Notes: generated from the sequence alone by a model not told the origin. 64,000 bases of DNA from Neolentinus lepideus HHB14362 ss-1 (GCA_001632425.1 KV425577.1:375462-439461), one strand, 5' to 3'. Counted from the first letter of the stretch, positions 34,386 through 47,019 are shown. Numbers and translations are program-made.

Positions 34386-36231
34386 ATGCCCCCGTCGTCC
34401 CCAATGGACATCGGCTCGCCCCCGCCCTTCTACCACTCCCCAATGTCAGACTCGGATCAGATGCTTTTCGGACCACTCGACATCGACGACCAGCGACCAT
34501 ACGATCACTCCACTTCATTCAACTGGCACGACATGTCCGCCACAGATCTCTCCGGACGCCCTGCCACCGCGTCGACACAGTACGACTACAGCGCTTCTCC
34601 CATGCTCAACAACGACCCCATGTTTGAATTCCCACCTCCGAACGCGTTCGACGACACCACATTCTACTTTGGACACTGGCTCAACGAGTCAGAACTGCTC
34701 CCCCCGGAGCCAACCTCCGCACCCATCCCCATTCCGAACAACCCATCCTCCCCGCAGCCCAACCTCATCTTCCCATCCTACGTCGACAGTCACACACAGG
34801 TAAAGGAGACCGATTTCTCCCCTTCGATCGACTTTTCAGCCCTCACTCTCCCGAGTCCCACCTCGCCCTCGCCCTTTGAGCGCCCGCATACTGCGGAGGG
34901 CCTTTTCTCAGAGCCTGCCAAGTCAGCTTCCCCTTCAGCTATGGCTCTCCCGCCTCCTTCCTGGGCTGCGCACCTGTGGGATACTCCGAGCTCTTCCGGA
35001 AGCGAGAACCTCCCATCGTCTGTTGAAGACCCGCCCCTATCAGAGGATGCCTTTGCTACGCTGCGACAGCGCATTCCTATCCCACGCTCAACTCCTTCCT
35101 TGGGGCAGGTCTTCCAGTCCTCCAGTGCTCCGTCGGCGATAGAGACTCGACCGCCGAGGCTCACCAGAGGCTATAGCCGCCGCGCAGAGTCTGTCAGCGA
35201 GACCAATGATGATCGCGATGCTACCGTCCGCAAGAAGCGGCGATCTATCACTCAACAGGAAGAACTTCGGAATGCTGTGAAAGCGAACGAACTCTGTAGG
35301 TTCCGTTCTTCGTATCTACTCCATTACGTCCGCGTACTGAATTGACTTGTCGTTTTGCCACAGCAGCTCCACGCAAGTCTACCCTACGGCCTCCTAAGCT
35401 CGCTCCCTCGGCTTGGCAGCTTTATTTCACAGACTGGATCCAGCGGCACCAGGCCACCAGTGATAGGAAGCTAAATGTCGCACAGGCCGCCAAGGAAGCC
35501 GGGCAAGAATACGCAAGTCTTTCTCCCGAAGAGAAGGAGGTTCGTCCTTCTCCGAACTATCTTAGATGACATTGGTGGCTTATCGAGTTTGCTATTCGCA
35601 CAGCCCTACAAGCGGAAATCACAGGCCCTTAAAGACGCCCGTGAACGCGAATACGACTCGTACATCCGTTCTTTGACTCCGGAAGACATCAAGCGCGAGA
35701 ACATCTACCGCACTGCGCAGCGCAAGGCGGGCAAGTCGCGAAAGGGCAATATCAAGGACCCGAACGCGCCCAAGAAGCCCCTTAGCGCGTACTTTATGTT
35801 CCTGCAGCGCATTCGTGCGGACCCGGAGCTCGTCAAGGAGGTGTTTGGTGACGAGACGGAGACCACTAAGCAAAGTGTTTTAGCTGCGCACAAGTGGCGC
35901 TCGATGACCGATGATGAGAGGAAGGTAGGCTGTGTTCTTTGCTTTGTCAGTCGCGAGCGGGTGTGACTTACCGGTCACCTCGCAGCCATTCTTAGCGCAA
36001 GCCGAGCAGGAGAAGATGGAGTACGAAGCTGCGCGGAGGCTGTACGAGGAAGGAACCGTCGGATTCGAAACGAGTATCAATTTTAGCGTGCTGCCCGGCA
36101 GCCCCATTCAGACAGCGACTATTCCTCGATCGAACAAGGCTATCTCCCTCGTCAAGTCGGAGTCTTTTACAAGCTCCGAGAGCGAGAGCGAGCCGCTGAC
36201 CGAGGACGACGGTGAATACACCCGGGCCTGA
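34386..36231 (+). CDS. Protein with two HMG boxes, probable transcriptional or chromatin regulator
   Basis: The start at 34386 gives MPPSSPMDIGSPPPFYHSP and a long Pro/Ser-rich, acidic, likely disordered N-terminal half (about 300 residues). A basic VRKKRR cluster follows, then a first, divergent HMG box (LAPSAWQLYFTDWIQRHQ to about YKRKSQALKDAREREYDSYI) and a canonical second box (DPNAPKKPLSAYFMFLQRIR to FLAQAEQEKMEYEAARRLYE). Introns are placed at 35297-35364, near 35540-35606 and near 35924-35985; all keep the boxes in frame. The second box carries the usual PxxPxSAYxxF and W residues; the first keeps W, Y and F positions. HMG boxes bend DNA; whether this is a sequence-specific regulator or an architectural factor is open. 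Acidic serine-rich tail. Stop TGA 36229-36231. Confidence 0.8.
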
Positions 36232-36598
36232 GTATAGATTGACGTCAGCCCTTGTCATGCCCTTAACGACCCCTCATGCCTTCTTTTTACAGTAGCCTTA
36301 TGTTCGTCCTTTCTTGTTCCGCACAGACTTTCGGCGCCGATCTTGCGCGCCTGACGAACCCTTTTTAACTGTGTTTATTCTTTTGCTTCGCGGTGTATAT
36401 CGTTGAATTTAAACTGCTTGGTGTTATATTATATCATGTCCTTTGTTGCGCCATTTACTTTCCCCCAATCCCCTGTAGCAGTATATATAGCGCATACCCT
36501 CTCCTATGCTGTATTCATAGCATCCCAGCTCTTCGACTTGACGTATATGTATCTTCGGGTAGTGGTACATATAACGTGCGCGCTTTGGTAGAATAAAG
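36232..36598. other. Convergent intergenic region
   Basis: AT-rich sequence between the HMG-box gene and the GNAT acetyltransferase, which converge. Nothing coding was recognised. Confidence 0.4.
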
Positions 36599-37282
36599 TC
36601 AAATAGACAAATGTGTGACCATCTTCTGGTGTGGCGCGCCGTCCTCGTCGAACTCTTCTCCCTGGAGCATCGTTCCGAACATGTGAATACCAACCGTGAC
36701 CTGTCCGAGATCTCAGACCTTACCTCTTCGATATAACCGAGTCTAGTAGACGAGAATCCGTAAGGAGATCGCAGCGTAAGTGGGTCTGACAGTACAGGAT
36801 GATGTCTCACTTGGCATAAAATCGTTTCACCGGTATTTGCGAGTGACTAATCACTGGGATAGTCCCCGTGCGGCCGCGGGCTTTCGCGTCCTGGATGACC
36901 CAAGCATGCAGCGCAAGCACTAGTTCTCGTCCGAAGCCATATTTTCGGTAGTCCTTTAACACAGCCAGCCGGCCCAGCTTGTAATACGGCGCGCCGTTGG
37001 GTCTGTACGCCCGGATGGTGCCTATGGGCGTCAGCGAGGGAACGAGACGCAGCAAGAAATGGCCCGCGGTTTCGTCTGCTCTGCGACAAGCGGGTGATAC
37101 ATAATTGAGTTGCGGAACATCACGGGCGGCGCAACTGACTCGTCGATTTCGACGTCGAGGGGGAAGCCCTGTTCGTCGACGAATACGGCGATGCGCACGT
37201 CGTAGCACTGCTGGCGCAGTTCCGTTCTGCCTGGTTCGCCGATACCTGGGACGATGATTATTTCGTGATTTGGGGCTTCCAT
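36599..37282 (-). CDS. GNAT-family N-acetyltransferase
   Basis: The protein transfers acetyl from acetyl-CoA to an unidentified amine substrate. The start at 37282 reads MEAPNHEIIIVPGIGEPG, then RQQCYDVRIAVFVDEQGFPLDVEID, a conserved block of the ElaA/YjcF-like GNAT group. After an intron near 37060-37130 come HFLLRLVP, IGTIRAYRP, KLGRLAVLKDYRKYGFGRELV (acetyl-CoA-binding motif A, with the R-x-x-G-x-G/A pattern represented by RKYGFG) and IPVKRFYAKLGY. The last exons, with introns near 36742-36812 and 36666-36724, encode IEEGEEFDEDGAPHQKMVTHL, matching the family's usual ending. Stop at 36599-36601. About 190 residues, normal for the family. Confidence 0.85.
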
Positions 37283-37722
37283 GCCTCACGCGATACGAGC
37301 TAGAAGTAGCAAACAGGAGGTGAATAACTTGAAGGCAGGCGGAAGCAAACGATGGGACCTGCAAAGGCATGTGACCCGGTAAATGCCGGGCATCTGTCGG
37401 CATAAGCCAACGGCGCTAGCAAAATATGCGTACAGGCCGTCTACGAGGGGAGGTTCGTGCACAAGTTGCTCTTCCGCTATTTATTTCGACCTCTCTTTCT
37501 TTTCCTCGACGGTATGTACATGTCATTCACTTTTAATAGTAAATTGGAGTTGCTGACAAGCTCGTAAAGAGAGGAGGTTCGCTACTCTTGTGAGTGTGGA
37601 GAAGGAACCCTTTGATGCTCGAGCCTGTGGGGGCGATCGTCTTCAGCTCTCTTTTGGCCTGCCGAGTGACATCTGGATACTGTTCTTCGTCGAGATCTGC
37701 GGTTAGGGTTATCGTGCGCTCC
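37283..37722. other. Divergent promoter region of the GNAT and PPR genes
   Basis: The two genes diverge across this 440-bp interval. A possible first exon of the PPR gene may lie near 37430-37510, ending at a GTATGT donor, but the frame could not be linked with certainty. Confidence 0.4.
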
Positions 37723-40700
37723 ATGCCCACTGTCGGCCTTCCAAAGGCATCCAGTCTGCGTCTCAAGCGGACGAAGGGGAAGGAGAGAGCAGACGTCGTC
37801 CCGGACGAGGTCACAAGGTGGACATTTGGGCACACTATGCTCGGGGACTTTGAAAAGTGCGCAATGGATCACACGAGGTGGACTGCTGGTGAGTATGATG
37901 TTCCGTGATGTTAGGTCTCGTCTGACACTCCCCATAGACAAAAAGCGTGTGTTCATCACGCCAGAAGTGATTCCTCGGCGGAGTCAGTCTTATAGCCACT
38001 CTGTGCGGGCTCCTAAGAACTCTTTCATACAGCTCGGTCAGAAGCTTGTAATGGGGTCACGTCCCATGACGCAAAGAAGAACAGCAGCTGGTTTATCCAC
38101 GGCCCGAACAGCGTCCTCATCTGCGCCCTACAGCCGGTCGGAGCGTCTTTTGCGGTTTCTTGCATACAAAGATTGGTCTGATGAGCAGTTCACGCTCGAT
38201 GAAGCATGGTCGGCGTATTCCGCTGCGCTTGCGGCGGGAGTCATCGATTTAGTAGAGCCCTCCGACCTGTTGGATTTTACCACTCGCCTGGTGGAACGTA
38301 CAGAGGCTTCGTACCACAGCACACTCAGTCTGGAAGAGCTTCGCGACTGGGGCCTGCGTGTCCTTGATATCCTACGCCGAATGGATTCCGAAGCGCTGAA
38401 ACCAAGACAGGAGCATGCTCGCAATTGCTTATTTGCGCGGGCGTCAGCCCTGACGTATGACTTGGGCGAGCCTGTCCATTTCTTGCAGGACGTCAAGGAG
38501 GCCAATTTGTCTGATGCGGATCTTGCCTATGTCATTCCCGTTTATGGGGCTGTTTTTATGGCCATGATTCATCACGAAGATACCCAAGGAGGCCTGACGT
38601 TCCTCCTGGACCAATGGAAAACACTTTCTCCTTACATATCAGGACGAAAACAGCGTTTTCTACCTTCACCTCTCGTCGAGCCTGCTGTCGCACTACGGCA
38701 GACCGTACACAGCGCATTGCGTGAAATCGAATCTCCCTCACGTATTCTATCTCGGCATCGATCTGACTGGGATAGGGAGCAGAAAACTCGGGTTGGAGAA
38801 CTTATCATGGAAGTCCTGAATGATGCAGGTCTCCCGGAGGATGCTCTAGACGTACTGGAAGAACTACAAAATCAGTCAATAGTACCATCGATTCCCTGTC
38901 GCTTATTGCTCGTACGTGCACTGGCGCGCGCCGACTTCTTCGAGTTAGCGAACTCGATATTCTGGCGGATCACGGATACATTACCTCGAGGGCCGACCTT
39001 CAAGCTCCATCTATCTACGGGGCTCTATCTGTTTGGCCGAGAAGGGAACGTTGAACGAGCCGAGGAGTACTACGACCTTCTGCAGAGGCAAGGATGGGTC
39101 ACTGCACCGGACGTGGCCATGCTGATGCACGCGAGCGCTGTCGCTGGTGACACTCGGAGAGTGGTCGCACTGTTTCATCAATTCTTCCCAGAACCTGCCG
39201 AGGGCGAGATGCCAGCAGCGACTCCATCGATCATACATTACAGCACTGTCGTATTGGCTCACGCACAGCGTTATGACATCGAGGGTATGAACCGCTGGCT
39301 GGAACAGATGGCCAATGCTGGCATCGTGCCTGACAAGTATATCTACAACATCGTACTCCAAAGTTTTGCTAAACGCGGCGACATGGAGTCTTTATCGGAT
39401 ATCATGGCCCAAATGCGGCTCGCAGGTATAACGCCCAGTCATGTGGCCTACACTACTGTCATAGGTGCCTTGGCCCGTCGCAAGGATCCGGTTACAGCGG
39501 AGGCCATGTTCAAGCGATCTCTAGATGACGGAGTCACTCCAGACCGACAGATGCTAGTGACCCTGCTGAATGCTCACGTTGAGGCGGGCTCGTGGCAAGG
39601 TGTTATCCGTGTTTTCGACTACTTGAAGGCATCACGCTTTCGTCATCTCCGTCTCACGCCTGCCATCTACAATACTATCCTCAAGGCCTATGTCTTGATT
39701 GGTGCTCCCTTCTCGATTGTGTCAGCGCTTTTTGACAAACTTAGCGATCTTAAGATACGGCCGGACGCGTACACCTTTGCTCTCTTGATACAGTCTGCTT
39801 GTGATGCAGGAATGATGGACGTCGCGTCTCAAATTTTTCGGCAGATGGACCAGATCTCAGAGCAGTGGCAATCCAACCAGCATATCAATACGTATGTCAT
39901 GACCATTCTAATGGCTGGCTACCTCCGTACGGGAGCCAGGCAGCAGGCGAAAGCCATCTATGATAACATGCGCCAGCGCGGGATACAGCCAACTGCTGTT
40001 ACTTTTGCCTCTATAGTCAAGGCCTACGCTACCGAGCAAACAGAACAAGGTTTGAAAATGGCGGAGGATTTCATAGCCTCTCTGATGAATATGGATCGTA
40101 ATGAATGGGAGACGACGGTCGGAGGGAGAGCTGCGGCTCTGGACTACGTTTATGCCCCTCTAATGGCGGCATATTCCCGGGGTGCTGATCCCGAGAGCGT
40201 TGAAAGGCTGTATCAAAATATGCTGGATGCGGGGGGTGAACCAACGCTTGGTCTCCTTACTATGCTACTCGATGCATACCGGCGGAAAGAGGAGATTGAA
40301 GCTGTCCTTAGGGTATGGCCACAAATATTCCAACTTGCAATGAACATGTCCAATATTGACCCGCTGTATGGGGACGACAAAGTCACTTCGGAAGAGAAAA
40401 CTCGCCGGCACCTTACCCTTCTGTGCATACCTTTGTCCATCTACGTCGATGCTCTGTCGGCCGGCGGCCTACACATGGAGATCGCTTTGACTTGGAAGAA
40501 ATTGCAAATGTTCGGCTTCTCTTTCGACTCACACAACTGGAATCACCTTGCTGTCGCGTTGGTGCGCTCAGGGGAAATAGAACGGGCTTTCGAGATTCTG
40601 GAGAGAGTGATCCTACCGTACCAGCTGCAAAGTCAACGGATCATCGCCTCGCGTTCAATGAGTCCTGAAACACCTTATCTGTTTGATACACCACCCGACG

Positions 40701-41149
40701 AGAATGCGAGACCGGCCGAAGCTGACGCACCAGCAAACCGAGTTGCACAACGTCGGGCGGCAGCAGCTAAGACAGCTGCTACGTGGTTTGAAGGTCGTGC
40801 GAATATCGAGGAAGAAGATCTGAACGACTTCGTGCACCCCTTGCACATTCTTCATCAAGTCTCTCCGTCCTGGAATCAGTGGAAACCTCACGCTGCGACC
40901 CTCAACGTGCTGATGTGGGCCCTTGCCAACTTGGGAAGAGGACAGATGATAGAACCTGTGCAACCGGACGGGAATCCAGAGATGTCGTCTGACATGGATG
41001 AGGACGATGAGAAGAGGATGGCCAAAGTTCGTCTCTGCAATGAAATCCTGGAGCGCCTATACACAAACTGTCCTCAAGCTGTCCGTATCGTTCAACAACA
41101 CCAGCGCGATCGTGCATTACGGGATATGCGATATACAAGTGTAGGATAG
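37723..41149 (+). CDS. Large mitochondrial pentatricopeptide-repeat (PPR) protein, Pet309/Cya5-like candidate
   Basis: PPR proteins bind organellar RNA; large fungal ones such as Pet309 and Cya5 activate translation or stabilise specific mitochondrial mRNAs. After one short intron (37889-37938) a single exon runs to 41149. At least eight helical-hairpin repeats are visible from about 38790 to 40620, for example YIYNIVLQSFAKRGDMESLS, VAYTTVIGALARRKD, AIYNTILKAYVLIGAP, YTFALLIQSACDAGMMDVA and VTFASIVKAYATE, each ending in a G-I-x-P/T-type turn. Before them is a basic, Ser/Arg-rich segment (MTQRRTAAGLSTARTASSSAPYSRSERL) suited to a mitochondrial presequence. The start at 37723 is uncertain; 38053 and 38068 are alternatives. 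The Pet309-type assignment rests on size and layout only. Stop TAG 41147-41149. Confidence 0.7.
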
Positions 41150-41262
41150 GATGATCATATTACAGACGGAACTCCAGAAATAGAGCAGCTGATCGAGGAA
41201 CAGCAACAGATGCTTCACGGCGACGTCCTCCCAGGCCTGTCGCGGTGGCTCTAGTAGCTTCG

Positions 41263-43487
41263 TTAGTCGTCGGAATCATCATCGGACCCCTCTGATTCTC
41301 CTTCGCGTCGCCGTTTCCGACCATTCTTACTCGGACCGTTACGATTACGCTGGAATGTAAGGCAGGTAATTTAATCTCCGACGGTTCGCCACCAGGAGTG
41401 CTCCATGGAGAACTCACCAAGGGTAGCTTTTGACCTTGGCTTCCGAAGGCGATGGAGAGGGGCGTCGTATCTAATAGTGTAGAGATATCGTATCAGTTAC
41501 TTGTTATCCTAATGTGTATGCTACAGCAGTCTCCGGTACGATCTAGTTCTTACCTGGGACTCCCGGGAAACGCTTCGCTGAGAACACTGTAAAAGGATCC
41601 GTGAAGGTTTGAGCAAGGATCGGTGTATGATTCGTGTGCACGCGAAGAGAGCCCGGATCGGGAGCCGGGGGACTAAAAGGGATGTTGGCGAAACACGAAA
41701 TAGGACTGGGTGTCTACTTACGCGCCAATGTTCATAAGTCGCAGTCTCAAGCGGAACGTACCTGACGGTGAATCCGGTGAGCTATATCTGCGCATACCGA
41801 AGATGATTGAACTGCTCGGAAGAGACTTTACCTTCTGTACGAATGGAGAGGTCTTGAAACAAGAAAAAGATGCCCGGCTTCCGATTTTCATCCAAGAGGC
41901 GACACGCATTGGCCGCAAGGGGACCCACAAGCGTGCGAGTATATGTATGACGAGGCAGAGGAACAACGGACGGCGGAGGGGCAGGAGCCGGATTGGGTGG
42001 GTACGGTGCTTGATATTGAACATGGGTAGGAGGTTGCGCGTGTTGAGCATAAGCAGCTGAAGCAGAGGCATATAATACAGGAGATGCTTGATTCTCATAG
42101 CCAGAAGGTGCACTATGTGTCGTCGGCGAAGCGTATGGCTGAGCGGGGTACGGATCAGGCGGAGGAGGCGGGTGGCCCCAAGAGCTGGTCTCCCGAATAT
42201 CGCTCATGGGCGGTGGTGGCAGCGCTGCTGAGCCATTTGTCCTAAGAGCAGGGTCGATGGTAGAAGTAGTGGTAGAAGAGGTAGCATGTAAAGTATGCTC
42301 TGAAGAGAAATTGCCAGGATCGCTGGCGGTCGGCCATTGACGGAAGGAATTAGTCGGCTGAGGCGCGGAGCCGTTGGATTCGTGACGATGGTCGGATTGC
42401 CAGGAATCTCCATTAGCGCTGGTAGAAGTCGTTCCCGTATTACGGCCAAATGTATGGATAGAAGGCAAAGACGGCGCATATTGAGACTGGGACGGTGTTC
42501 GTTCCATGGTAGTATGTGAAGGATGTGCCTGATTAGCGTAGCCCCAGGGATCAGGAGCGTAAGGGTTCTCGTGTTGGTAAGCGCTCGAGGCCTGCACAGC
42601 GGCTTGAGGCGAGTATGGCAATTGGCTGCTCGTAGCACTGTAGGCTTGAGTCGAAGCTGAGGGAAGGTAAGACGTTGACCCATTGGAAGGTGCCGGTTGC
42701 TAAGGAAAACCAAAGCGGAGCCAGAAATTACATTTTGCGTCATCTAAGGAAGACAAAATTCCATTTACCGATGTGTCGTTGGGATGTCTTGCAGGATACG
42801 TAGAAGGAGTCAACGGCGAGTGTTCAGCGACTGGACTCTGTTCTTCCGAGCGAGAAGCTGCTGCGGACCCCGAAGCGCCTGTACGCCTTCGAGGTTTAGT
42901 CCCGTGAGGAGACGTGCTTGCACTGTTATTATTGGAATTGTTCTGATACCTGTCCGAAGATGACGGATGAAGGACCAAATTCATTTCTTGATGGCAATCG
43001 GGAGACCATAGATCGACGGTAACGACGAGGAAAGTGTAGTCGATGTCGCTGGGCGTGACGATGAGGTGCAATATCAGGGTTCACTGCAGGGATTAAACTG
43101 ACTCGATTTCTACAACACTACCATCTGGATTTCGTACTGTCATCTTTGCCACCGCGGCAGGTGCTAGCGGACGTCGATCCTGTGCATTGGGTCTGTCACG
43201 TCTGACGCGCATCGATTCAGGGTAGACGCACCTTATCGCCAAACCCACACATGCGAGCACGAATTGGATGCTGGACTACCTCTAGAGAATATTTTCTGCA
43301 TTTTGCAGACAGGGAGAAGTCAGTGAATGAGCATCTTGAACAGCGGGCCCGGGTTTAATGAACTTTCCACTAACTTGGTACCGGCACTCTGGGTCCATGC
43401 GTTTGGGTCATCTGGAGCAGCGTGACGCGCGGAAGGCCCCGCTGAAGCATGGGTGCCGAAACGATTTATGACAACTTTCTGAATCAT
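41263..43487 (-). CDS. VelB-like velvet-family regulator with split velvet domain
   Basis: Velvet proteins are fungal NF-kB-like DNA-binding regulators that link development and secondary metabolism; VelB partners VeA and VosA. The N-terminal half of the domain reads VVQHPIRARMCGFGDKDRRPLAPAAVAK, then VRNPDGSVVEIE and TFLVVTVDLWSPDCHQEMNLVLHP. The second half reads HTYTRTLVGPLAANACRLLDE, IFFLFQDLSIRTEGTFRLRLRLMNIG, then FSAKRFPGVPDTTPLSIAFGSQGQKLPL. RMCGFGDKDRRP and the split domain both point to VelB rather than VeA or VosA. The insertion, about 300 residues and rich in Pro, Ser, Tyr and Gln, is larger than the roughly 100 residues of Aspergillus VelB. The last exon is short, basic then acidic, ending at 41263-41265. 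The start at 43487 (MIQKVVINRFG) is provisional; the first splice near 43380 is unclear. Confidence 0.8.
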
Positions 43488-45137
43488 TTCTGAGTGCGAG
43501 GTGGCATAGAGAGAGGACGGTAGTGGAGGACGAGAGGAAGGGGCAGGGGATTGTCTCGAGGGCGAGCTTGGGAAGATGATGTTAAGGCTCGACTCCGCTC
43601 GCGCTCGCGTTCACACGACGAATCCACCTCTAACGCGTATTATCGAGGGTATTTCGGTCGCAGCGTCTGGAGGCGTTGGTGGTCGATGGCGGAAACCAAA
43701 CAAACGGTCTGCACGCACTATGGCCTGATTCTTCGCCCAGTGGGACTTTTCGCGTTCAGATGCTATTTTCAGTGAGCAGCGTTTGCGCGCAGATGGACCC
43801 GATATGTATTCGCGCTGCTACTCTAATGCCCCGCTAATGGCTGCTACTCCTGCACCGACTACAGCTATAGCTCATATGCTTCTTGCATTCATTTCCTGCC
43901 GTGATTATCTGATATACCCCCCGACCCACGGTCATCAGCGTTGCCGACGCCCAAGACGTCCCGCTCCCACCATCACGAGCAACCACCTGCCCCATTGATG
44001 CCGTAGACCGTGTCAGCAACGCCTCATTCTCTGCCTCTCAGGATTCCCTGGCGAGAACGCGCTGATGATTTGAGTTGTAGCCGAACAGCATTGCGATCAC
44101 GGGTACTTTGAACGTTCCACGTCCTCGGTCTCACTTGACGCTTTTTGTAAGTACGCACCGTGTTCCCAAGATAGCGGCTCATCCCTTTCAACGTTAATAT
44201 TGGCACAATTGCACTCTCCTGAACCCCGAACGACCGACGACGCCTTTCGGTCGTTCGGGTCTGTAACGAGTGGGCCCGCGTTTCTCCTCTTCACGCCACT
44301 GCCTGAGAGTATAATAGCGATGCTACTCAGGACTGATGACTGTGAGATGGCGAGCCCTCCAATGTATTGCCAAGATGAACGTCGAGAGCCATGTTCCGGC
44401 CTGCTTCCCTCGCGAGCTGACGAAGATACTCCTCGGCGTTGTCCTCTCTACCGCCTGCGATGCGCATTCCGCCGGTACAAATACTCGTGATCTAAGCACG
44501 TTGCTCGTCCGTGAAATGAGCAGCGCTCGTACGTTTTCAATGGCGATTACGACTGACACGGGAAGGAATCTGGACCAAGCTGCGCAACGCTGTTCCTAAT
44601 TGTTGACAAAGTCCGTGAATAGATCCTAATCATCGACACCCATGAATAGACGAAAACGCACGGATTGCCAGTGGTTGGTTGCCTGCCATTGTCCAAAGCC
44701 ATATAATGGAGTTCACTATTCTTGGGACGCAGTGCGCAGAAAGTCTACTTGACAGGCAGAATATTCAATAAAATCTCAGGTCGTGCTATAGGACGTCGCA
44801 CATCAGCCACTATTGTAGATACCTTGTATTTGACCCGTCTAAACCCGCGGGCACCCCGCGTATAATTACACCAGGCCTGGAGGCATCGACATGAACAAAA
44901 GATACGACACAAGATCAGGTGGACATCAGATAGATTAATGCGGATCTTCCCTGCCAACACCGTAGAGCGCTCATATAGGGCTGAAGTCGAGTAAGCGGGA
45001 GTTCATCAAATACAGGGACTGGGCAGAATTGGAGAATTGGTCCTTGGAGAGTTAGAACGGATAGTGCCGGGTCCCACGGACCGGCGTTCGCTGGCTTCGC
45101 GCAAGCATACAGCCAATACACACCTCTCAGTTCACGT
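43488..45137. other. Gene-poor gap of 1.65 kb
   Basis: No intact gene was recognised on either strand. The left end should be the velvet promoter and the right end the ARFGAP promoter. It contains the 12-bp perfect inverted repeat listed at 44225-44259. Short open frames around 44200-44600 lack any family signature. Confidence 0.4.
44225..44259. repeat. Perfect 12-bp inverted repeat (hairpin)
   Basis: CCCGAACGACCG at 44225-44236 is exactly complementary to CGGTCGTTCGGG at 44248-44259, with an 11-nt loop. The stem is GC-rich and has no mismatch. It lies in non-coding DNA about 880 bp upstream of the ARFGAP start. There is no following T-run, so a terminator is not suggested. It could be an RNA hairpin, a palindromic protein-binding site or a remnant of a mobile element end. 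Confidence 0.65.
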
Positions 45138-46668
45138 ATGACGGACCAGGCCCTAGCTAAGAAGACCCTACAGGAGCTCATCAAGCGAGAAGACTTGAAG
45201 AACAAAGCATGCATAGACTGTGGCAACCCTAATCCACAATGGGCTTCCCTCAGGTAAGGTCCGAAGCCAGTCACCCCAAGGGATCGCGTCCGCGTCAAAA
45301 TAACATATGTTCGTGGGCATCTTTCCATAGCTTCGCGGTGTTTTTATGTCTGCAATGTGCTGGAACGCATCGGGGCTTTGGAGTACACATCAGGTGAGAA
45401 GATACGTTTGAGCCATGCGGGAAGATACGAACTGGGGCCCTTCCATGCCGTAGCTTCGTAAGGTCAGTGTCGATGGACACCTGGCAAGACGAGCAGATCA
45501 AGCGAATGAAGGTCAGGCTATTATGTGTGTGACACATCGTCCTCTAGCTCATGTTACTGTTCCGCGAAGCTCGGAGGCAATGCACCGTTCAGAGGGTTCA
45601 TGCAATCGTACCCTGCTGAAGGCGGCTACAAGGACGGACTAAGTCCATACGAGACTTATCATTGCTGGGCGGCAACACAGTACCGTGAAAAGGTTTGTCC
45701 GTATTATCAAAAGCATTGTCAAAGCAATATCGAATGATGTATGCCAGTTGGACGCAGAGTTAGCGGGGAAGCCCTGGGTACCATCTTCTCCTCCTGCGGA
45801 TTACAATGTACCAGGCGCAGGCACAAATTCACCTGGTCGACCATCGTCTGCACAAGGGCTCAGGAAATCGCGGGCTTCCGCCCGCTCCAATACGGGTAGC
45901 AGCTTCCGCGACTCCCGCCCGACATCACCATCATCCCTCTCGTATTCGCCGGACCCGTCAGGCACATCATCACCACCGTTAGATCAGAGGTCCGCCAATG
46001 AGAGCTACTTCGCAAGGCTAGGGCAGGCAAACTCCTCCCGGCCTGACAACCTTCCACCGTCTCAAGGCGGCCGTTATCAGGGCTTCGGAAGCACGCCATC
46101 CCCGACGGTAGGATCGCAGCATCCCTCCTTCGGTCTCTCTTCAGCGGCCGCCCCCACCTTGTCTGAGCTACAGGAGAACCCCATGGCAGCGCTGAGCAAG
46201 GGCTGGTCCCTCTTCTCAACCGCCGTCGCTGGTGCGACAAAGGCGGTGTCCGAGAACGTCATCCAGCCTGGTATACAGAAAGTGCAGGACCCCTCCTTCC
46301 AGGCGAGCGTCAAGGGTTACGTCGCCAAAGCGGGAGAGGTGGGCAGCAGCGCGAATGACTGGGGCAGACGCCAACTAGGTGTTGACGTCGTGGGCACAGT
46401 CGGAGGCGTGAAGGCCAGGATGGGGCTCGGCCGACCGGACAGGAATGGGTACGGTGCTGTGGGTCAAGATCAGTACGGTGAGCATTCCGGACTGTATCAA
46501 GACGACGACGAGGTCTTCGGAGAGTTCAGTGGCAGCAACCATGGACTGAGTTCAAGGACGGGTTTGTACGACCAACATGAGTCGAATAGTCAATCAAGCA
46601 CTGCCAATGCATCGGAAAGCAACAAGTCTACGTCCACTAAACAGAATGATGGTTGGGAGGACTGGTGA
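45138..46668 (+). CDS. ARFGAP1/Gcs1-type Arf GTPase-activating protein
   Basis: The protein stimulates GTP hydrolysis by Arf1 on curved Golgi membranes, regulating COPI vesicles. The ArfGAP domain is encoded by the first four exons: CIDCGNPNPQWAS, then [29 protein letters not shown], which gives the CxxC...CxxC zinc finger and the arginine finger in GTHRGFGVH, then WQDEQIKRMKLGGN. Introns are near 45255-45331, 45394-45452 and 45511-45570, with another at about 45694-45750. The central region is Ser/Pro-rich. NPMAALSKGWSLFSTAVAGATK (about 46180-46245) is an ALPS-type lipid-packing sensor: Ser/Thr-rich amphipathic helices with few charges. The final GWEDW is a di-aromatic coat-binding type ending. 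Stop TGA 46666-46668. All key residues are present. Confidence 0.9.
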
Positions 46669-47019
46669 AGTGCATTTACGAGCATCTTCAATCAAGATTG
46701 GGACGTTGTAAAGCAATCAATGTCAGATAACTTTGTAGTGTCTGTACATAACGATCACGGGGGATATTTGGATATCTGGAATATAGACTCGGGACAACAG
46801 ATATGCGAATGTTGCGTCGAGCCACCCTGGCAGTATGCTTATTGAATCGGCCCTTGCAAGATGTTTCCGCAGCTTCCGTCTTGCATAAGTAAAGCATCTT
46901 GAAATAGGCAGCAAGAACATTGATACGTCTATTAGGAGGCTTATTCAGACATTTACAACATCCGCCTTCATCCAGCCACACAAGCCGCTGTCTAGCCCAT
47001 CAACAGGATGAGTTGACAT
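46669..47019. other. Convergent intergenic region
   Basis: 3' sequences of the ARFGAP (plus) and NDUFS8 (minus) genes. No gene was recognised. Confidence 0.4.

Noticed and set aside
36847..37089. Alternative minus-strand frame in the GNAT gene
   Set aside because: The neighbouring frame contains acetyl-CoA-binding motif A and joins by introns to the conserved N- and C-terminal blocks.
37533..37959. Minus-strand open frames across the 5' part of the PPR gene
   Set aside because: They have no recognisable family features and overlap a plus-strand frame that splices into the PPR protein.
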